A stretch of DNA of 12,368 nt from JASFJH01 sp050117725 (GTDB lineage: Bacteria; Pseudomonadota; Gammaproteobacteria; AKS1): NCBI GenBank assembly GCA_050117725.1, contig JASFME010000043.1, forward strand, positions 1 through 12,368, given 5' to 3'. Below are positions 1 through 6,110 of the stretch, piece by piece; the first letter of the stretch is position 1; each line of letters begins with the position of its first letter. The notes under the pieces are model-generated. The model made no database searches and was not told where the DNA came from. It saw only the letters and a list, made by a program, of their open reading frames with translations. Made by a program: the position numbers and the translations under genes.

Positions 1-233
1 TCGGCGGAAAAGTTGATCGTATGTAACGGGATGCCGAGTTGTTCACAGACACTGCGGGCATCGCGCAGATCTTCTTCGGCGCTGCAGTGTTCGGCCGTGT
101 CATCTTCTTCCCAGTTTTTCATGAACAGGCCTTCAACCTGGTAGCCCTGCTCGAGCAGTAACGTGGCGGCGACGGATGAATCCACGCCACCAGACATGCC
201 GACAAGTACTTTTTTGCCATTGTTGCCATGCAT
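1..233 (-). CDS. mnmA: tRNA-specific 2-thiouridylase MnmA, N-terminal part (runs off the window)
   Basis: The enzyme activates U34 of Lys, Glu and Gln tRNAs by adenylation and replaces O2 with sulfur delivered by a Tus/IscS-type relay, in the cytoplasm. The 77 visible codons begin MHGNNGKKVLVGMSGGVDSS. This contains the ATP-pyrophosphatase P-loop SGGVDSS (about residues 14-20), followed by VEGLFMKNWEEDD, which is characteristic of MnmA. The start at 233 is favoured because AAGG lies 8 bases upstream and the family normally begins a few residues before the KKV(I/L)VGMSGG segment. It is the last visible gene of the minus-strand unit, 10 bp after the preceding stop codon. The catalytic cysteines lie outside the window. 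The adjacency to nudJ and rluE matches E. coli. Confidence 0.96.
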   Translation of the reverse strand, partial: MHGNNGKKVLVGMSGGVDSSVAATLLLEQGYQVEGLFMKNWEEDDTAEHCSAEEDLRDARSVCEQLGIPLHTINFSA

Positions 234-243
234 AAATAAAACC

Positions 244-882
244 TTAAGGCTCCCAGCCGTCTTCCCATTTCTCGAGCGGGATTATATAGGGTGGCTTGCC
301 ATTATCCAGAAACCATGAATCAACCGCGTATTGTGTATCACTGTGTCTGTCGCGAATGACCGCGGTTGTATGTGGCCAGCCGCGCAGAAAGAAACCGCGG
401 CTGGACCGGTCTTCGACGCTGTGCCAGCGGATCAATCCATCATTTACCAACATCATCAGATAAAACGTTGTGTTGGTTGATTCGTCGATGCAATCAAGTT
501 GACCTTCTTCGCCAAGATGTTCAAATGTGCCGGCTCTGTCAATGTCAGTACCGGTTTTTTCGCCAATGATCTGCTCCATTAGCGCAATGGCTTTACGGAT
601 ATAGACACGTTCCCCTGCCGCAGTTGTTCTGGCGAGGAAAACTTTCCTTACCCTTTGCCATTCGCTGTTGCTAAAACCTGTGACGGTTGTTTCAGCGCAG
701 CTGCCGTGATAGCAGAAACTGAACCGTTGTGGCACAGGATCTGTTATCAGGTCATCCCGAACAAAGACATCGGCATAGGCCCATGATGTACAGAAAGACA
801 GGCTGATCAGGAATACAGTTCTATATATTTCCCAGATCCTTGAGTATGTCCAAAGAATAATATTGTCCTGACACATAATCAT
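244..882 (-). CDS. Exported protein of unknown function with a possible Cys-His-Asp (transglutaminase/papain-like) triad
   Basis: I do not recognise a named family. The reading frame gives 212 aa. A hydrophobic segment (TVFLISLSFCTSW, residues 22-34) followed by AYA-D (35-38) looks like a Sec signal peptide, which predicts a roughly 175-aa periplasmic protein. The mature part has a close cysteine pair (FCYHGSC, C57 and C62). It then shows QLDCIDESTNT (C131), GWPHTTAVI (H171) and YAVDSWF (D188). Cys, then His, then Asp in this order and spacing is what transglutaminase-like or papain-like cysteine peptidases show. This is inference, because no close homologue is recalled. The start is uncertain: ATG at 882 lies 62 bp inside nudJ and has no clear Shine-Dalgarno sequence, so a shorter protein beginning at a non-ATG codon near the signal peptide is possible. 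It lies between nudJ and mnmA, 10 bp before mnmA, so it is probably cotranscribed with these tRNA/rRNA and nucleotide genes even though it is exported. Confidence 0.8.
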   Translation of the reverse strand: MIMCQDNIILWTYSRIWEIYRTVFLISLSFCTSWAYADVFVRDDLITDPVPQRFSFCYHGSCAETTVTGFSNSEWQRVRKVFLARTTAAGERVYIRKAIALMEQIIGEKTGTDIDRAGTFEHLGEEGQLDCIDESTNTTFYLMMLVNDGLIRWHSVEDRSSRGFFLRGWPHTTAVIRDRHSDTQYAVDSWFLDNGKPPYIIPLEKWEDGWEP

Positions 883-1273
883 CTATGCATTGTAATACCA
901 GGGGGCTTCGCAGGGCATCATGTCGTGCATGTAGTTCATTCTGACTCAACCACAGTGTCTGGATAATCTCTTTATCCAGTTGTTGCCCGGGTTGGTGATC
1001 GGTACAGCGGCCGGCAAAACAAAAGCGCAGATAGGTTATGCCGGTTTCATCAATCTGCATCCTGTAAACACCGACGAGTTTATCGGGAATAAATCGCCGC
1101 GCAGTTTCCTCCCGGACCTCCCGTATCACGGCCTGTAACAGTGTCTCGTTTTTCTCGAGGTGTCCGGCGGGCTGGTTATAGACGATTTTGTTATCGATGT
1201 GTTCTTCAACGACGAGAAACTTGCCCTCGTTTTCGACAATTGCGGCAACGGTAACATGTGGTGTCCAGATCAT
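821..1273 (-). CDS. nudJ: Nudix hydrolase, NudJ-type (HMP-PP / nucleotide phosphatase)
   Basis: This 150-aa Nudix protein closely resembles E. coli NudJ along its length: PHVTVAAIVENEGKFLVVEE at the start, NQPAGHLEKNETL, LRSPLV, and a C-terminal SGQYYSLD. Known NudJ hydrolyses hydroxymethylpyrimidine diphosphate and nucleoside tri- and diphosphates with Mg2+. The Nudix box runs from G37 through E43 to R51-E52-x-x-E55-E56, so all metal-binding glutamates are present. Its last part reads EETARR rather than EETG followed by a hydrophobic residue, so the usual Gly is Ala58. The ATG overlaps the rluE stop codon (ATGA, 1270-1273), indicating translational coupling. The 3' end overlaps the reading frame of the next gene by up to 62 bp. 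The same rluE-nudJ-mnmA order occurs in E. coli. Confidence 0.93.
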   Translation of the reverse strand: MIWTPHVTVAAIVENEGKFLVVEEHIDNKIVYNQPAGHLEKNETLLQAVIREVREETARRFIPDKLVGVYRMQIDETGITYLRFCFAGRCTDHQPGQQLDKEIIQTLWLSQNELHARHDALRSPLVLQCIDDYVSGQYYSLDILKDLGNI

Positions 1274-1839
1274 GATGGTGCAGGTTCCCGCTGTGTGCCC
1301 ATCACCTGTATTTCACGCCACTGCCCGGGTGCCAGGCTATCAAGTGCCCAGTTACCCACGGCAATACGTACCAGGCGCAGGGTGGGGTGGCCGACTGCGG
1401 CGGTCATGCGCCGTACCTGTCGGTTGCGGCCTTCGCGAATGCGCAGTTCCAGCCACGCTGTCGGGATGTGTTTGCGTGCGCGGATTGGCGGGTTGCGCGG
1501 CCACAGGTTAGGCTCGTCGACCACTCGCACCTCGGCGGGCAGGGTCATGCCGTCCTTGAGTTGTACGCCGTGCCGCAGTTGTTCGAGGACCTGCTCGTCA
1601 GGGATGTTCTCCACCTGGACGAGGTAGGTTTTCCATAATTTGAACCTGGGCGAACTGATTCGCGCCTGCAGTTTGCCGTCGTTGGTCAGTACGACGAGCC
1701 CCTCACTGTCGCGATCCAGCCGACCGGCGGCATATACGCCCGGCACATCAATATAATCGGCAAGCGTTTCGCGGCCCTCCGCATCGGTAAACTGACACAG
1801 CACGCCAAAGGGCTTGTTGAACAGGATCAGGCGGCTCAT
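1270..1839 (-). CDS. rluE: 23S rRNA pseudouridine synthase, RluE-type (RsuA family)
   Basis: The 189-aa product isomerises uridine to pseudouridine in 23S rRNA; U2457 is the E. coli RluE target. It begins MSRLILFNKPFGVLCQFTD, the characteristic KPFGVL start of RluE, with no S4 RNA-binding domain in front. The catalytic motif GRLDRDSEGLVVLTNDG contains the nucleophile Asp42. The RsuA-family C-terminal motif REGRNRQVRRM (about residues 137-147) is also present. The frame stays open upstream to 1947, but the extension lies inside the cupin gene and does not resemble the family, so ATG at 1839 is chosen. That ATG overlaps the cupin stop (ATGA, 1836-1839), and the stop overlaps the nudJ start in the same way. 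The assignment rests on the neighbours as well as the sequence; other RsuA-family members look similar. Confidence 0.93.
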   Translation of the reverse strand: MSRLILFNKPFGVLCQFTDAEGRETLADYIDVPGVYAAGRLDRDSEGLVVLTNDGKLQARISSPRFKLWKTYLVQVENIPDEQVLEQLRHGVQLKDGMTLPAEVRVVDEPNLWPRNPPIRARKHIPTAWLELRIREGRNRQVRRMTAAVGHPTLRLVRIAVGNWALDSLAPGQWREIQVMGTQREPAPS

Positions 1840-2192
1840 AGCAGTTCCGTATCGTCGTGGGCGTAGGCCGGGCTGCAGCAACACAGTATATGCAGCGGCC
1901 CGTTGCCGGTATTGGCAATGCAGTGCGGCGTGCCCGGCCGGATACACACCGTGTCACCCGTCGCGACAGCGAATTGTTCGTCACCGAGGGTCATCTGTCC
2001 CATGCCATGCGTAATGTGATACAACTCCTCGCTGATCACATGACGGTGCAGCCGGGTGGTTTGTCCGGCCTGGACAATGGCCTCGGCCAGACTCTGGGCC
2101 TGGTTGCCGTGCTGCTGCGGGTGCATGAGTTCGCGGATCTGCGAATTATCCCTGGTGAGATAGGCGGGGATATCGGTATAACGGGTTTTCAT
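1836..2192 (-). CDS. Small single-domain cupin protein, function unknown
   Basis: The 118-aa product has one cupin_2 barrel. Motif 1 is HRHVISEELYHITHGMG (His60, His62 and a Glu at 66 or 67). Motif 2 is GDTVCIRPGTPHCIANTG (His at about 99). Together they supply the usual 3-His/1-Glu metal site, so metal binding is likely. Substrate and reaction cannot be read from the sequence, because small cupins include isomerases, dioxygenases and binding proteins. The tail carries an unusual CCC triplet (HILCCCSPAY). The ATG at 2192 is chosen because MKTRYTDIPAY is a typical beginning; the frame extends 12 codons further without a better signal. No good Shine-Dalgarno sequence is visible. As the first gene, ending in an ATGA overlap with rluE, it appears to lead the cupin-rluE-nudJ-(exported protein)-mnmA unit. 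Confidence 0.88.
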   Translation of the reverse strand: MKTRYTDIPAYLTRDNSQIRELMHPQQHGNQAQSLAEAIVQAGQTTRLHRHVISEELYHITHGMGQMTLGDEQFAVATGDTVCIRPGTPHCIANTGNGPLHILCCCSPAYAHDDTELL

Positions 2193-2342
2193 GTGCACAG
2201 TATACGCGCAGCGGCGGCGGCCGGTCACCGGCTGGCCGGAAAATTCTGCAAGGCGTGAGCCTGAAATTCGAATGTACCCGACAGGAGAAGGCTGTCAGGG
2301 GGACGAACCTGCGAAACAGAATTTGTGGCGCAGTCGATATTT

Positions 2343-2365
2343 CCACCCACAGTCGATCTGGGCGG
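2343..2365 (-). terminator. Possible hairpin just after cspD (no U-tract)
   Basis: Starting 1 bp beyond the cspD stop codon, the minus-strand transcript can pair CCGCCCA (2365-2359) with TGGGTGG (2349-2343) around a 9-base loop, with one G-U pair. No T-run follows, so this is at best a weak or Rho-assisted terminator, or a 3'-end stabiliser. The rest of 2193-2366 holds two 8-bp direct copies of CAGTCGAT (2331-2338, 2350-2357) and a GC-rich inverted repeat near 2220. No gene is seen there. Confidence 0.3.
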
Positions 2366-2366
2366 G

Positions 2367-2576
2367 TCAATCGGATATTGGCTGGATGCGTTGAGCCTGT
2401 TTGCCCTTGGGGCCATCGACGAGTTCGAAGCTGACTTTCTGGCCGCGTTTCAGGGTCTTGAAACCTTCCATCTCGACATTGGAAAAATGTGCGAATATGT
2501 CGTCACTGGATTCATCGGCCTGTATGAAACCGTAACCCTTACTGTTATTGAACCACTTAACAATACCGCTTTGCAT
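2367..2576 (-). CDS. cspD: Cold-shock-domain protein, CspD-like
   Basis: This 69-aa protein is one OB-fold cold-shock domain that binds single-stranded RNA and DNA. RNP1 reads KGYGFIQ (residues 13-19, Tyr in place of the usual Phe) and RNP2 reads DIFAHFS (about 26-32). It begins MQSGIVKWFNNSKGYG. Its place, divergent from clpS-clpA, is the same as E. coli cspD, which makes a stationary-phase replication inhibitor that is degraded by Lon. That role is inferred from position only, since CspA-type paralogues have the same domain. The ATG at 2576 is preceded by a strong Shine-Dalgarno GAGGAGGT (2588-2595 on this strand) at 9-base spacing. A small stem (CCGCC/GGCGG, 2601-2616) lies just upstream of that ribosome binding site. 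Confidence 0.92.
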   Translation of the reverse strand: MQSGIVKWFNNSKGYGFIQADESSDDIFAHFSNVEMEGFKTLKRGQKVSFELVDGPKGKQAQRIQPISD

Positions 2577-2587
2577 TTACCTGTTAC

Positions 2588-2595
2588 CTCCTCAA
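2588..2595 (-). promoter_or_regulatory. Strong ribosome binding site of cspD with an upstream stem
   Basis: The mRNA reads GAGGAGGT nine bases before the cspD ATG, close to a full anti-16S match and much stronger than the other ribosome binding sites in the window. A 5-bp GC stem with a 6-base loop (2601-2616) ends five bases upstream. The stem could influence access to the site with temperature, but that is conjecture. Confidence 0.75.
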
Positions 2596-2701
2596 TGGAT
2601 CCGCCACTGTGGGCGGGTGCTCATCATGTCGAGCAGGTCCGAGCCATTTCCTGACACTGTATACAACCAAGTCGGGTAGTCAACTATTAACAAGGTGAAA
2701 A

Positions 2702-2738
2702 TTGTCTTGCAGAACAATACCCTGTAAAAATACAGGGG
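2702..2738 (+). promoter_or_regulatory. Putative clpS promoter overlapped by palindrome CCCTGTA-AAAA-TACAGGG
   Basis: A perfect 7-bp inverted repeat, CCCTGTA (2720-2726) and TACAGGG (2731-2737), surrounds AAAA. It covers a possible -10 element TAAAAA (2725-2730, 4/6), which lies 17 bp after a possible -35 element TTGTCT (2702-2707, 4/6). The palindrome resembles an operator for a dimeric repressor. Almost the same sequence, in the same place relative to the promoter elements, occurs before ftsK. CTGT and ACAG are 6 bp apart, whereas the E. coli LexA box needs 8. The promoter would leave a leader of roughly 120 bases before clpS. A role for cspD, 144 bp away on the other strand, is not excluded. 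Confidence 0.5.
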
Positions 2739-2835
2739 TAACTGGTCAAGAGATTGCGGGCTTGTTCTGGAGGCCGTGGGCTGGGAAGATAGTAAAAAGT
2801 GCGTTTTTGTAGCGCCGGGCATTGAATAAGTGTTG

Positions 2836-2857
2836 TAGAGTATATATAGAGTATATA
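2836..2857 (+). repeat. Perfect tandem duplication of TAGAGTATATA before clpS
   Basis: Two exact adjacent copies of the 11-mer TAGAGTATATA (2836-2846, 2847-2857) are followed by GAGACAGT and the clpS ATG. A third TAGAG core starts at 2856. A period of 11 is close to one helical turn. A TTGAAT at 2822-2827 lies 17 bp before TATAGA (2845-2850), so the repeat may contain a -10 element, giving a very short leader. No proper Shine-Dalgarno sequence exists between the repeat and the ATG; only AGAG is present. Confidence 0.7.
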
Positions 2858-2865
2858 GAGACAGT

Positions 2866-3186
2866 ATGAGCAAGCGTGGTACAGATAATGGCGGTGATGA
2901 TCTTGCCGTGGAGGAGGCCCAGCCAAAGCTGAAGCAGCCCCCGCAATACAAGGTTATGCTGCTCAATGACGATTACACACCGATGGAATTTGTCGTACAT
3001 ATCCTCGAAGTCTTTTTCGGCATGAACCGGGAAAAGGCAACGCAGATCATGTTGCACGTGCATACGCGCGGCATGGGCGTGTGCGGGGTATTTTCACGTG
3101 ATATCGCCGAGACCAAGGTCGACCAGGTCAACAGCTACTCGCGGGAAAACCAGCATCCATTGAAGTGCGTAATGGAAGAAAACTGA
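2866..3186 (+). CDS. clpS: ATP-dependent Clp protease adaptor ClpS
   Basis: ClpS binds proteins through destabilising N-terminal residues (Leu, Phe, Tyr, Trp) and hands them to the ClpA N-domain for degradation by ClpAP in the cytoplasm. The 106-aa product has a flexible, charged N-terminal tail (about residues 1-26), then YKVMLLNDDYTPMEFVVHIL. The pocket residues N34, D35, D36, M40 and H66 fall at the same numbers as in E. coli ClpS, so N-degron recognition should be intact. The C-terminus reads HPLKCVMEEN, typical of the family. The gene lies 17 bp before clpA and is surely cotranscribed with it. The ATG has only a weak AGAG behind it. The transferases that create its ligands (aat, bpt) lie a few kb downstream. 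Confidence 0.97.
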   Translation: MSKRGTDNGGDDLAVEEAQPKLKQPPQYKVMLLNDDYTPMEFVVHILEVFFGMNREKATQIMLHVHTRGMGVCGVFSRDIAETKVDQVNSYSRENQHPLKCVMEEN

Positions 3187-3203
3187 AGAAGTGGTAGCGA
3201 ATT

Positions 3204-5480
3204 ATGTTGGATAAAGAACTCGAATTTACGCTTAACCTTGCCTACAAGGAAACACGTGAAAGAAAACACGAGTTCATGACTGTAGAGCACCTGTTACTGG
3301 CCTTGCTCGATAACCCCGAGGCCGCAGCGGTTTTGCAGGCATGTGGTGCAAGCCTTGAAGGCTTGCGCGGCGAGCTGCGCCGTTTCCTCGATGAAACCAC
3401 GCCGGTACTTGCCCCCAATGATGAACGCGAAACGCAACCGACGCTGGGTTTTCAGCGCGTGATGCAGCGTGCCGTTTTCCATGTACAGTCATCCGGCAAG
3501 AAGGAAGTGACCGGCGCGAATGTGCTGGTGGCCATCTTCAGCGAGCCGGATTCTCAGGCGGTGTATTTTCTCAACAAGCAGGGCGTTACCCGGCTGGATA
3601 TCGTCAATTATATTTCGCATGGCATATCCAAGTTGACGGATGATGACGAGGCTGAAGCGATTGCCCAGGAGGCCGACGAAGAAATTGCCGGCGAGCAGCA
3701 AAAGCCTTCGGCGCTGGAAAGTTTTGCTGTGAACCTGAATGAACAGGCCATGCGTGGAGCGATTGACCCGCTGATTGGACGTCAGGCCGAAGTGCAACGC
3801 ACTATCCAGATCCTGTGTCGGCGTCGCAAGAACAACCCGCTGTTTGTCGGTGAGGCCGGTGTTGGCAAAACCGCGATCGCCGAAGGGCTGGCAAAGAAAA
3901 TCGTTGATGGTGAAGTCCCCGAGGTACTGGCCGACAGTACGATTTATGCGCTCGACCTCGGTGCTCTGCTGGCCGGTACCAAGTACCGCGGTGATTTTGA
4001 AAAGCGCCTCAAGGCCATACTTGCGCAACTCAAAAAAGAGCAGGGCGCAGTGCTGTTTATCGACGAGATTCATACCATTATCGGCGCCGGTGCGGCATCC
4101 GGCGGTGTCATGGATGCCTCGAACCTGATCAAACCGATGCTTGCCTCGGGTGAACTCAAGTGTATTGGTTCAACCACCTTCCAGGAATACCGCGGGATCT
4201 TTGAAAAAGACCGGGCACTGGCACGGCGTTTCCAGAAGATCGACGTGGTCGAACCGACGGTTGAGGAGACTATCCAGATCCTCGCCGGCCTGAAATCACG
4301 TTTTGAGGAATTTCACGAGGTGCGTTATACGCGCCAGGCACTGCGTGCTGCAGTGGAACTGTCGGATCGCTTTATCAATGACCGCCATTTGCCGGACAAG
4401 GCGATTGATGTCATCGATGAGGCCGGTGCCTACCAGCGCTTGCTGCCGGCATCGAAGCGCAAGAAGACCATCGGTGTGCACGAGGTCGAAACGATTATCT
4501 CGAAGATTGCGCGCATTCCGCCAAAGAATGTCTCGGCTACTGACAAGGACATGCTGCGTGACCTTGAGCAAAACCTGAAGATGGTGATCTTTGGCCAGGA
4601 TGAGGCAGTTGACGCATTGTCTTCGGCCATCAAGATGTCCCGTTCGGGCCTGGCCGATGAAAACCGCCCGATTGGTTCATTCCTGTTTGCCGGCCCGACC
4701 GGCGTAGGTAAAACCGAGGTGACCCGGCAACTCGCCCGCATTATGGGGATTGAATTGATCCGTTTCGATATGTCCGAGTACATGGAACGGCATACCGTAT
4801 CGCGCCTGATCGGCGCGCCACCGGGCTATGTCGGGTTTGACCAGGGTGGTTTGTTAACCGATGCGATCACCAAGACGCCACATGCGGTGTTGCTACTCGA
4901 CGAAATCGAAAAAGCACATCCGGATGTGTTCAACCTGTTGTTGCAGGTCATGGACCACGGCAGTCTGACGGATAACAATGGCCGCAAGGCTGACTTCCGT
5001 AATGTCATTATTGTCATGACCACGAATGCCGGAGCCGAGCATGTCAGCCGTGCCAGCATCGGTTTCACGGAACAGGACCACAGCAAGGACAACCTTGAAG
5101 TGATCAACCGTACCTTTACTCCGGAGTTCCGCAATCGCCTGGATGCCACTATCTGGTTCAAGACGCTGGATCAGCGCACGATCAACAGTGTTGTGGACAA
5201 ATTCATTTTCGAACTCGAGGCGCAATTACAGGACAAGAATGTCACGATCGAGATTGATAATGCTGCGCGCGCCTGGCTGGCCAGCCATGGCTTCGACGAG
5301 AAAATGGGTGCGCGGCCGATGACGCGTATTATTCAGGAACATATCAAGAAGCCACTGGCTGAAGAATTACTGTTTGGCCAGCTCGCCAATGGTGGTCACA
5401 TTCGCATCAGTGCCGATGCCAAAGGCCTGACCTTTGCCTATGAACTCGATGAGGAATCTGCCGAAGACACCGTCCATTGA
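3204..5480 (+). CDS. clpA: ATP-dependent Clp protease, ATP-binding unfoldase subunit ClpA
   Basis: ClpA is the hexameric AAA+ unfoldase that threads substrates into ClpP. The product is 758 aa, the usual ClpA length. The N-domain (about 1-145, starting MLDKELEFTLNLAYKETR) is the docking site for ClpS. The first AAA+ module has Walker A GEAGVGKT (about 216-223) and Walker B VLFIDEIH (about 282-289). The second has Walker A GPTGVGKT (about 497-504) and Walker B VLLLDEIE (about 561-568). The ClpP-binding loop reads ASIGFTEQ (about 617-624), with IGF where E. coli has IGL. There is no ClpB-type middle coiled coil between the modules. GAAGAAG upstream of the ATG serves as ribosome binding site. 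The gene converges with infA and the stop codons are separated by 11 bp, leaving no room for a separate terminator. ClpP is not in the window. Confidence 0.98.
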   Translation: MLDKELEFTLNLAYKETRERKHEFMTVEHLLLALLDNPEAAAVLQACGASLEGLRGELRRFLDETTPVLAPNDERETQPTLGFQRVMQRAVFHVQSSGKKEVTGANVLVAIFSEPDSQAVYFLNKQGVTRLDIVNYISHGISKLTDDDEAEAIAQEADEEIAGEQQKPSALESFAVNLNEQAMRGAIDPLIGRQAEVQRTIQILCRRRKNNPLFVGEAGVGKTAIAEGLAKKIVDGEVPEVLADSTIYALDLGALLAGTKYRGDFEKRLKAILAQLKKEQGAVLFIDEIHTIIGAGAASGGVMDASNLIKPMLASGELKCIGSTTFQEYRGIFEKDRALARRFQKIDVVEPTVEETIQILAGLKSRFEEFHEVRYTRQALRAAVELSDRFINDRHLPDKAIDVIDEAGAYQRLLPASKRKKTIGVHEVETIISKIARIPPKNVSATDKDMLRDLEQNLKMVIFGQDEAVDALSSAIKMSRSGLADENRPIGSFLFAGPTGVGKTEVTRQLARIMGIELIRFDMSEYMERHTVSRLIGAPPGYVGFDQGGLLTDAITKTPHAVLLLDEIEKAHPDVFNLLLQVMDHGSLTDNNGRKADFRNVIIVMTTNAGAEHVSRASIGFTEQDHSKDNLEVINRTFTPEFRNRLDATIWFKTLDQRTINSVVDKFIFELEAQLQDKNVTIEIDNAARAWLASHGFDEKMGARPMTRIIQEHIKKPLAEELLFGQLANGGHIRISADAKGLTFAYELDEESAEDTVH

Positions 5481-5491
5481 CGGTATCGGAG

Positions 5492-5710
5492 TTATTTGGC
5501 GCGGTAGGTGATACGACCCTTGCTCAGGTCATACGGAGTTAACTGAACTGTAACCTTGTCGCCGGTGAGGATGCGGATGTAGTGCTTGCGCATCTTGCCG
5601 GAGATATGGGCGGTCACAATATGACCGTTTTCCAGTTCAACCCGGAACATTGTATTTGGCAGGGTCTCAATGACCGTACCTTCCATTTCAATTGCGTCTT
5701 CTTTTGCCAT
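5492..5710 (-). CDS. infA: Translation initiation factor IF-1
   Basis: IF-1 is a single S1/OB-fold protein that occupies the ribosomal A site during initiation with IF-2 and IF-3. The 72-aa product begins MAKEDAIEMEGTVIETLPNT, contains FRVELENGHIVTAHISGKMRK, and ends with the invariant LTPYDLSKGRITYRAK. This is the full family length. The frame is open upstream to 5908, but that extension bears no resemblance to IF-1. The ATG at 5710 has a modest CAGGGAC ribosome binding site. A promoter with a 17-bp spacer lies about 65-93 bp upstream and a terminator isolates the gene from the one before it, so it is probably its own transcription unit. Its place between clpA and the aat/bpt pair is conserved in gammaproteobacteria. 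Confidence 0.98.
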   Translation of the reverse strand: MAKEDAIEMEGTVIETLPNTMFRVELENGHIVTAHISGKMRKHYIRILTGDKVTVQLTPYDLSKGRITYRAK

Positions 5711-5767
5711 AAGTCCCTGAGTAGTGTTGCCCAAGCCGGTTTTCAACCGCCGATAAACAGGTGGTCG

Positions 5768-5803
5768 GCGCAGCATAATGCCCCAGATGCTGCGCTGAAT
5801 CAA
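5768..5803 (-). promoter_or_regulatory. infA promoter with a 9-bp inverted repeat over the -10 region
   Basis: On the minus strand TTGATT (5803-5798, 4/6) and CATTAT (5780-5775, 4/6) are separated by exactly 17 bp, giving a leader of roughly 55-60 bases before infA. A perfect inverted repeat GCGCAGCAT (5768-5776) / ATGCTGCGC (5787-5795) with a 10-base centre covers most of the spacer and the -10. It could be an operator or a DNA secondary structure. A second TTGAAA closer to the gene has no convincing -10. Confidence 0.5.
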
Positions 5804-5825
5804 CGGCCCAGGGTGAAAAACAGGC

Positions 5826-5852
5826 AAAAAACAGCCCCCGGCGGACGGGGGC
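5826..5852 (-). terminator. Rho-independent terminator after the 78-aa gene
   Basis: On the minus strand a perfect 7-bp stem GCCCCCG (5852-5846) / CGGGGGC (5840-5834) with a 5-base loop is followed, two bases later, by TTTTTT (5831-5826). It lies 22 bp beyond the stop codon of the small gene at 5874. It therefore separates that gene, and any read-through from bpt, from infA. Confidence 0.88.
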
Positions 5853-5873
5853 ATGAAGGGGAGGAGATAAAAC

Positions 5874-6110
5874 CTAGCCGACGGCTGCTGTGCGTCGGGG
5901 TAAACCAATATTGCTCAGGTGGGGATGAAGCGCTGTTTTGTCGATGACGATTTCCATGCCGAGACGGTTAATGATGCCTTCGATGTCTTCCGGGTCGATG
6001 AAATCCTGCCGCAGCCGCTGAAAATGATCGACGTTCAGGTACAGTACATTCGGTCGCAAACCATGTTCTGCCTCGAATTCCCTTACCAGTCTGTAGATAA
6101 AGCTCAGCAT
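5874..6110 (-). CDS. Small protein of unknown function (78 aa)
   Basis: I do not recognise this protein by name. It begins MLSFIYRLVREFEAEHGLRP and continues NVLYLNVDHFQRLRQDF. Next is an acidic helix-like stretch DPEDIEGIINRLGMEIVIDK, and it ends in a basic IGLPRRTAAVG. No signal peptide, membrane segment or metal motif is visible. The pattern of a helix, a strand (VLYLNV), a helix and a strand (MEIVI) suggests a compact alpha/beta cytoplasmic protein. The ATG at 6110 is chosen because AGGAAGGG precedes it directly; the frame is open to 6206 but without a better start. It sits between bpt and infA, 112 bp after bpt, and its own strong terminator follows. The good ribosome binding site and terminator argue that it is real. 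Confidence 0.8.
   Translation of the reverse strand: MLSFIYRLVREFEAEHGLRPNVLYLNVDHFQRLRQDFIDPEDIEGIINRLGMEIVIDKTALHPHLSNIGLPRRTAAVG

Noticed and set aside
1840..1947. A longer N-terminus for rluE
   Set aside because: The extra 36 codons lie within the cupin gene, do not resemble RluE, and the ATGA coupling start fits the family.
2720..2738. Calling the palindrome a LexA box outright
   Set aside because: CTGT and ACAG are 6 bp apart here and 7 bp apart before ftsK, while the E. coli box needs 8; it is kept as an operator of unknown owner.
2592..2966. Minus-strand frames of 79-124 codons across the cspD-clpS intergenic region
   Set aside because: They overlap the clpS start, have no ribosome binding site and give compositionally odd, Tyr/Pro/Ser-rich products.
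3489..4073. A 194-codon open frame on the minus strand inside clpA, with others at 4826-5225
   Set aside because: It lies wholly within the conserved ClpA coding sequence and its translation shows no recognisable domain; it is a shadow of the codon pattern.
5711..5873. Possible tRNA gene beside infA, since E. coli has serW in the infA-aat area
   Set aside because: The stretch is explained by the infA promoter and a terminator, and no acceptor stem or T-arm pattern (GGTTCRA) is seen.
5711..5908. A longer N-terminus for infA
   Set aside because: It would run through the terminator hairpin and promoter; IF-1 is invariably about 72 aa and starts at MAKED.
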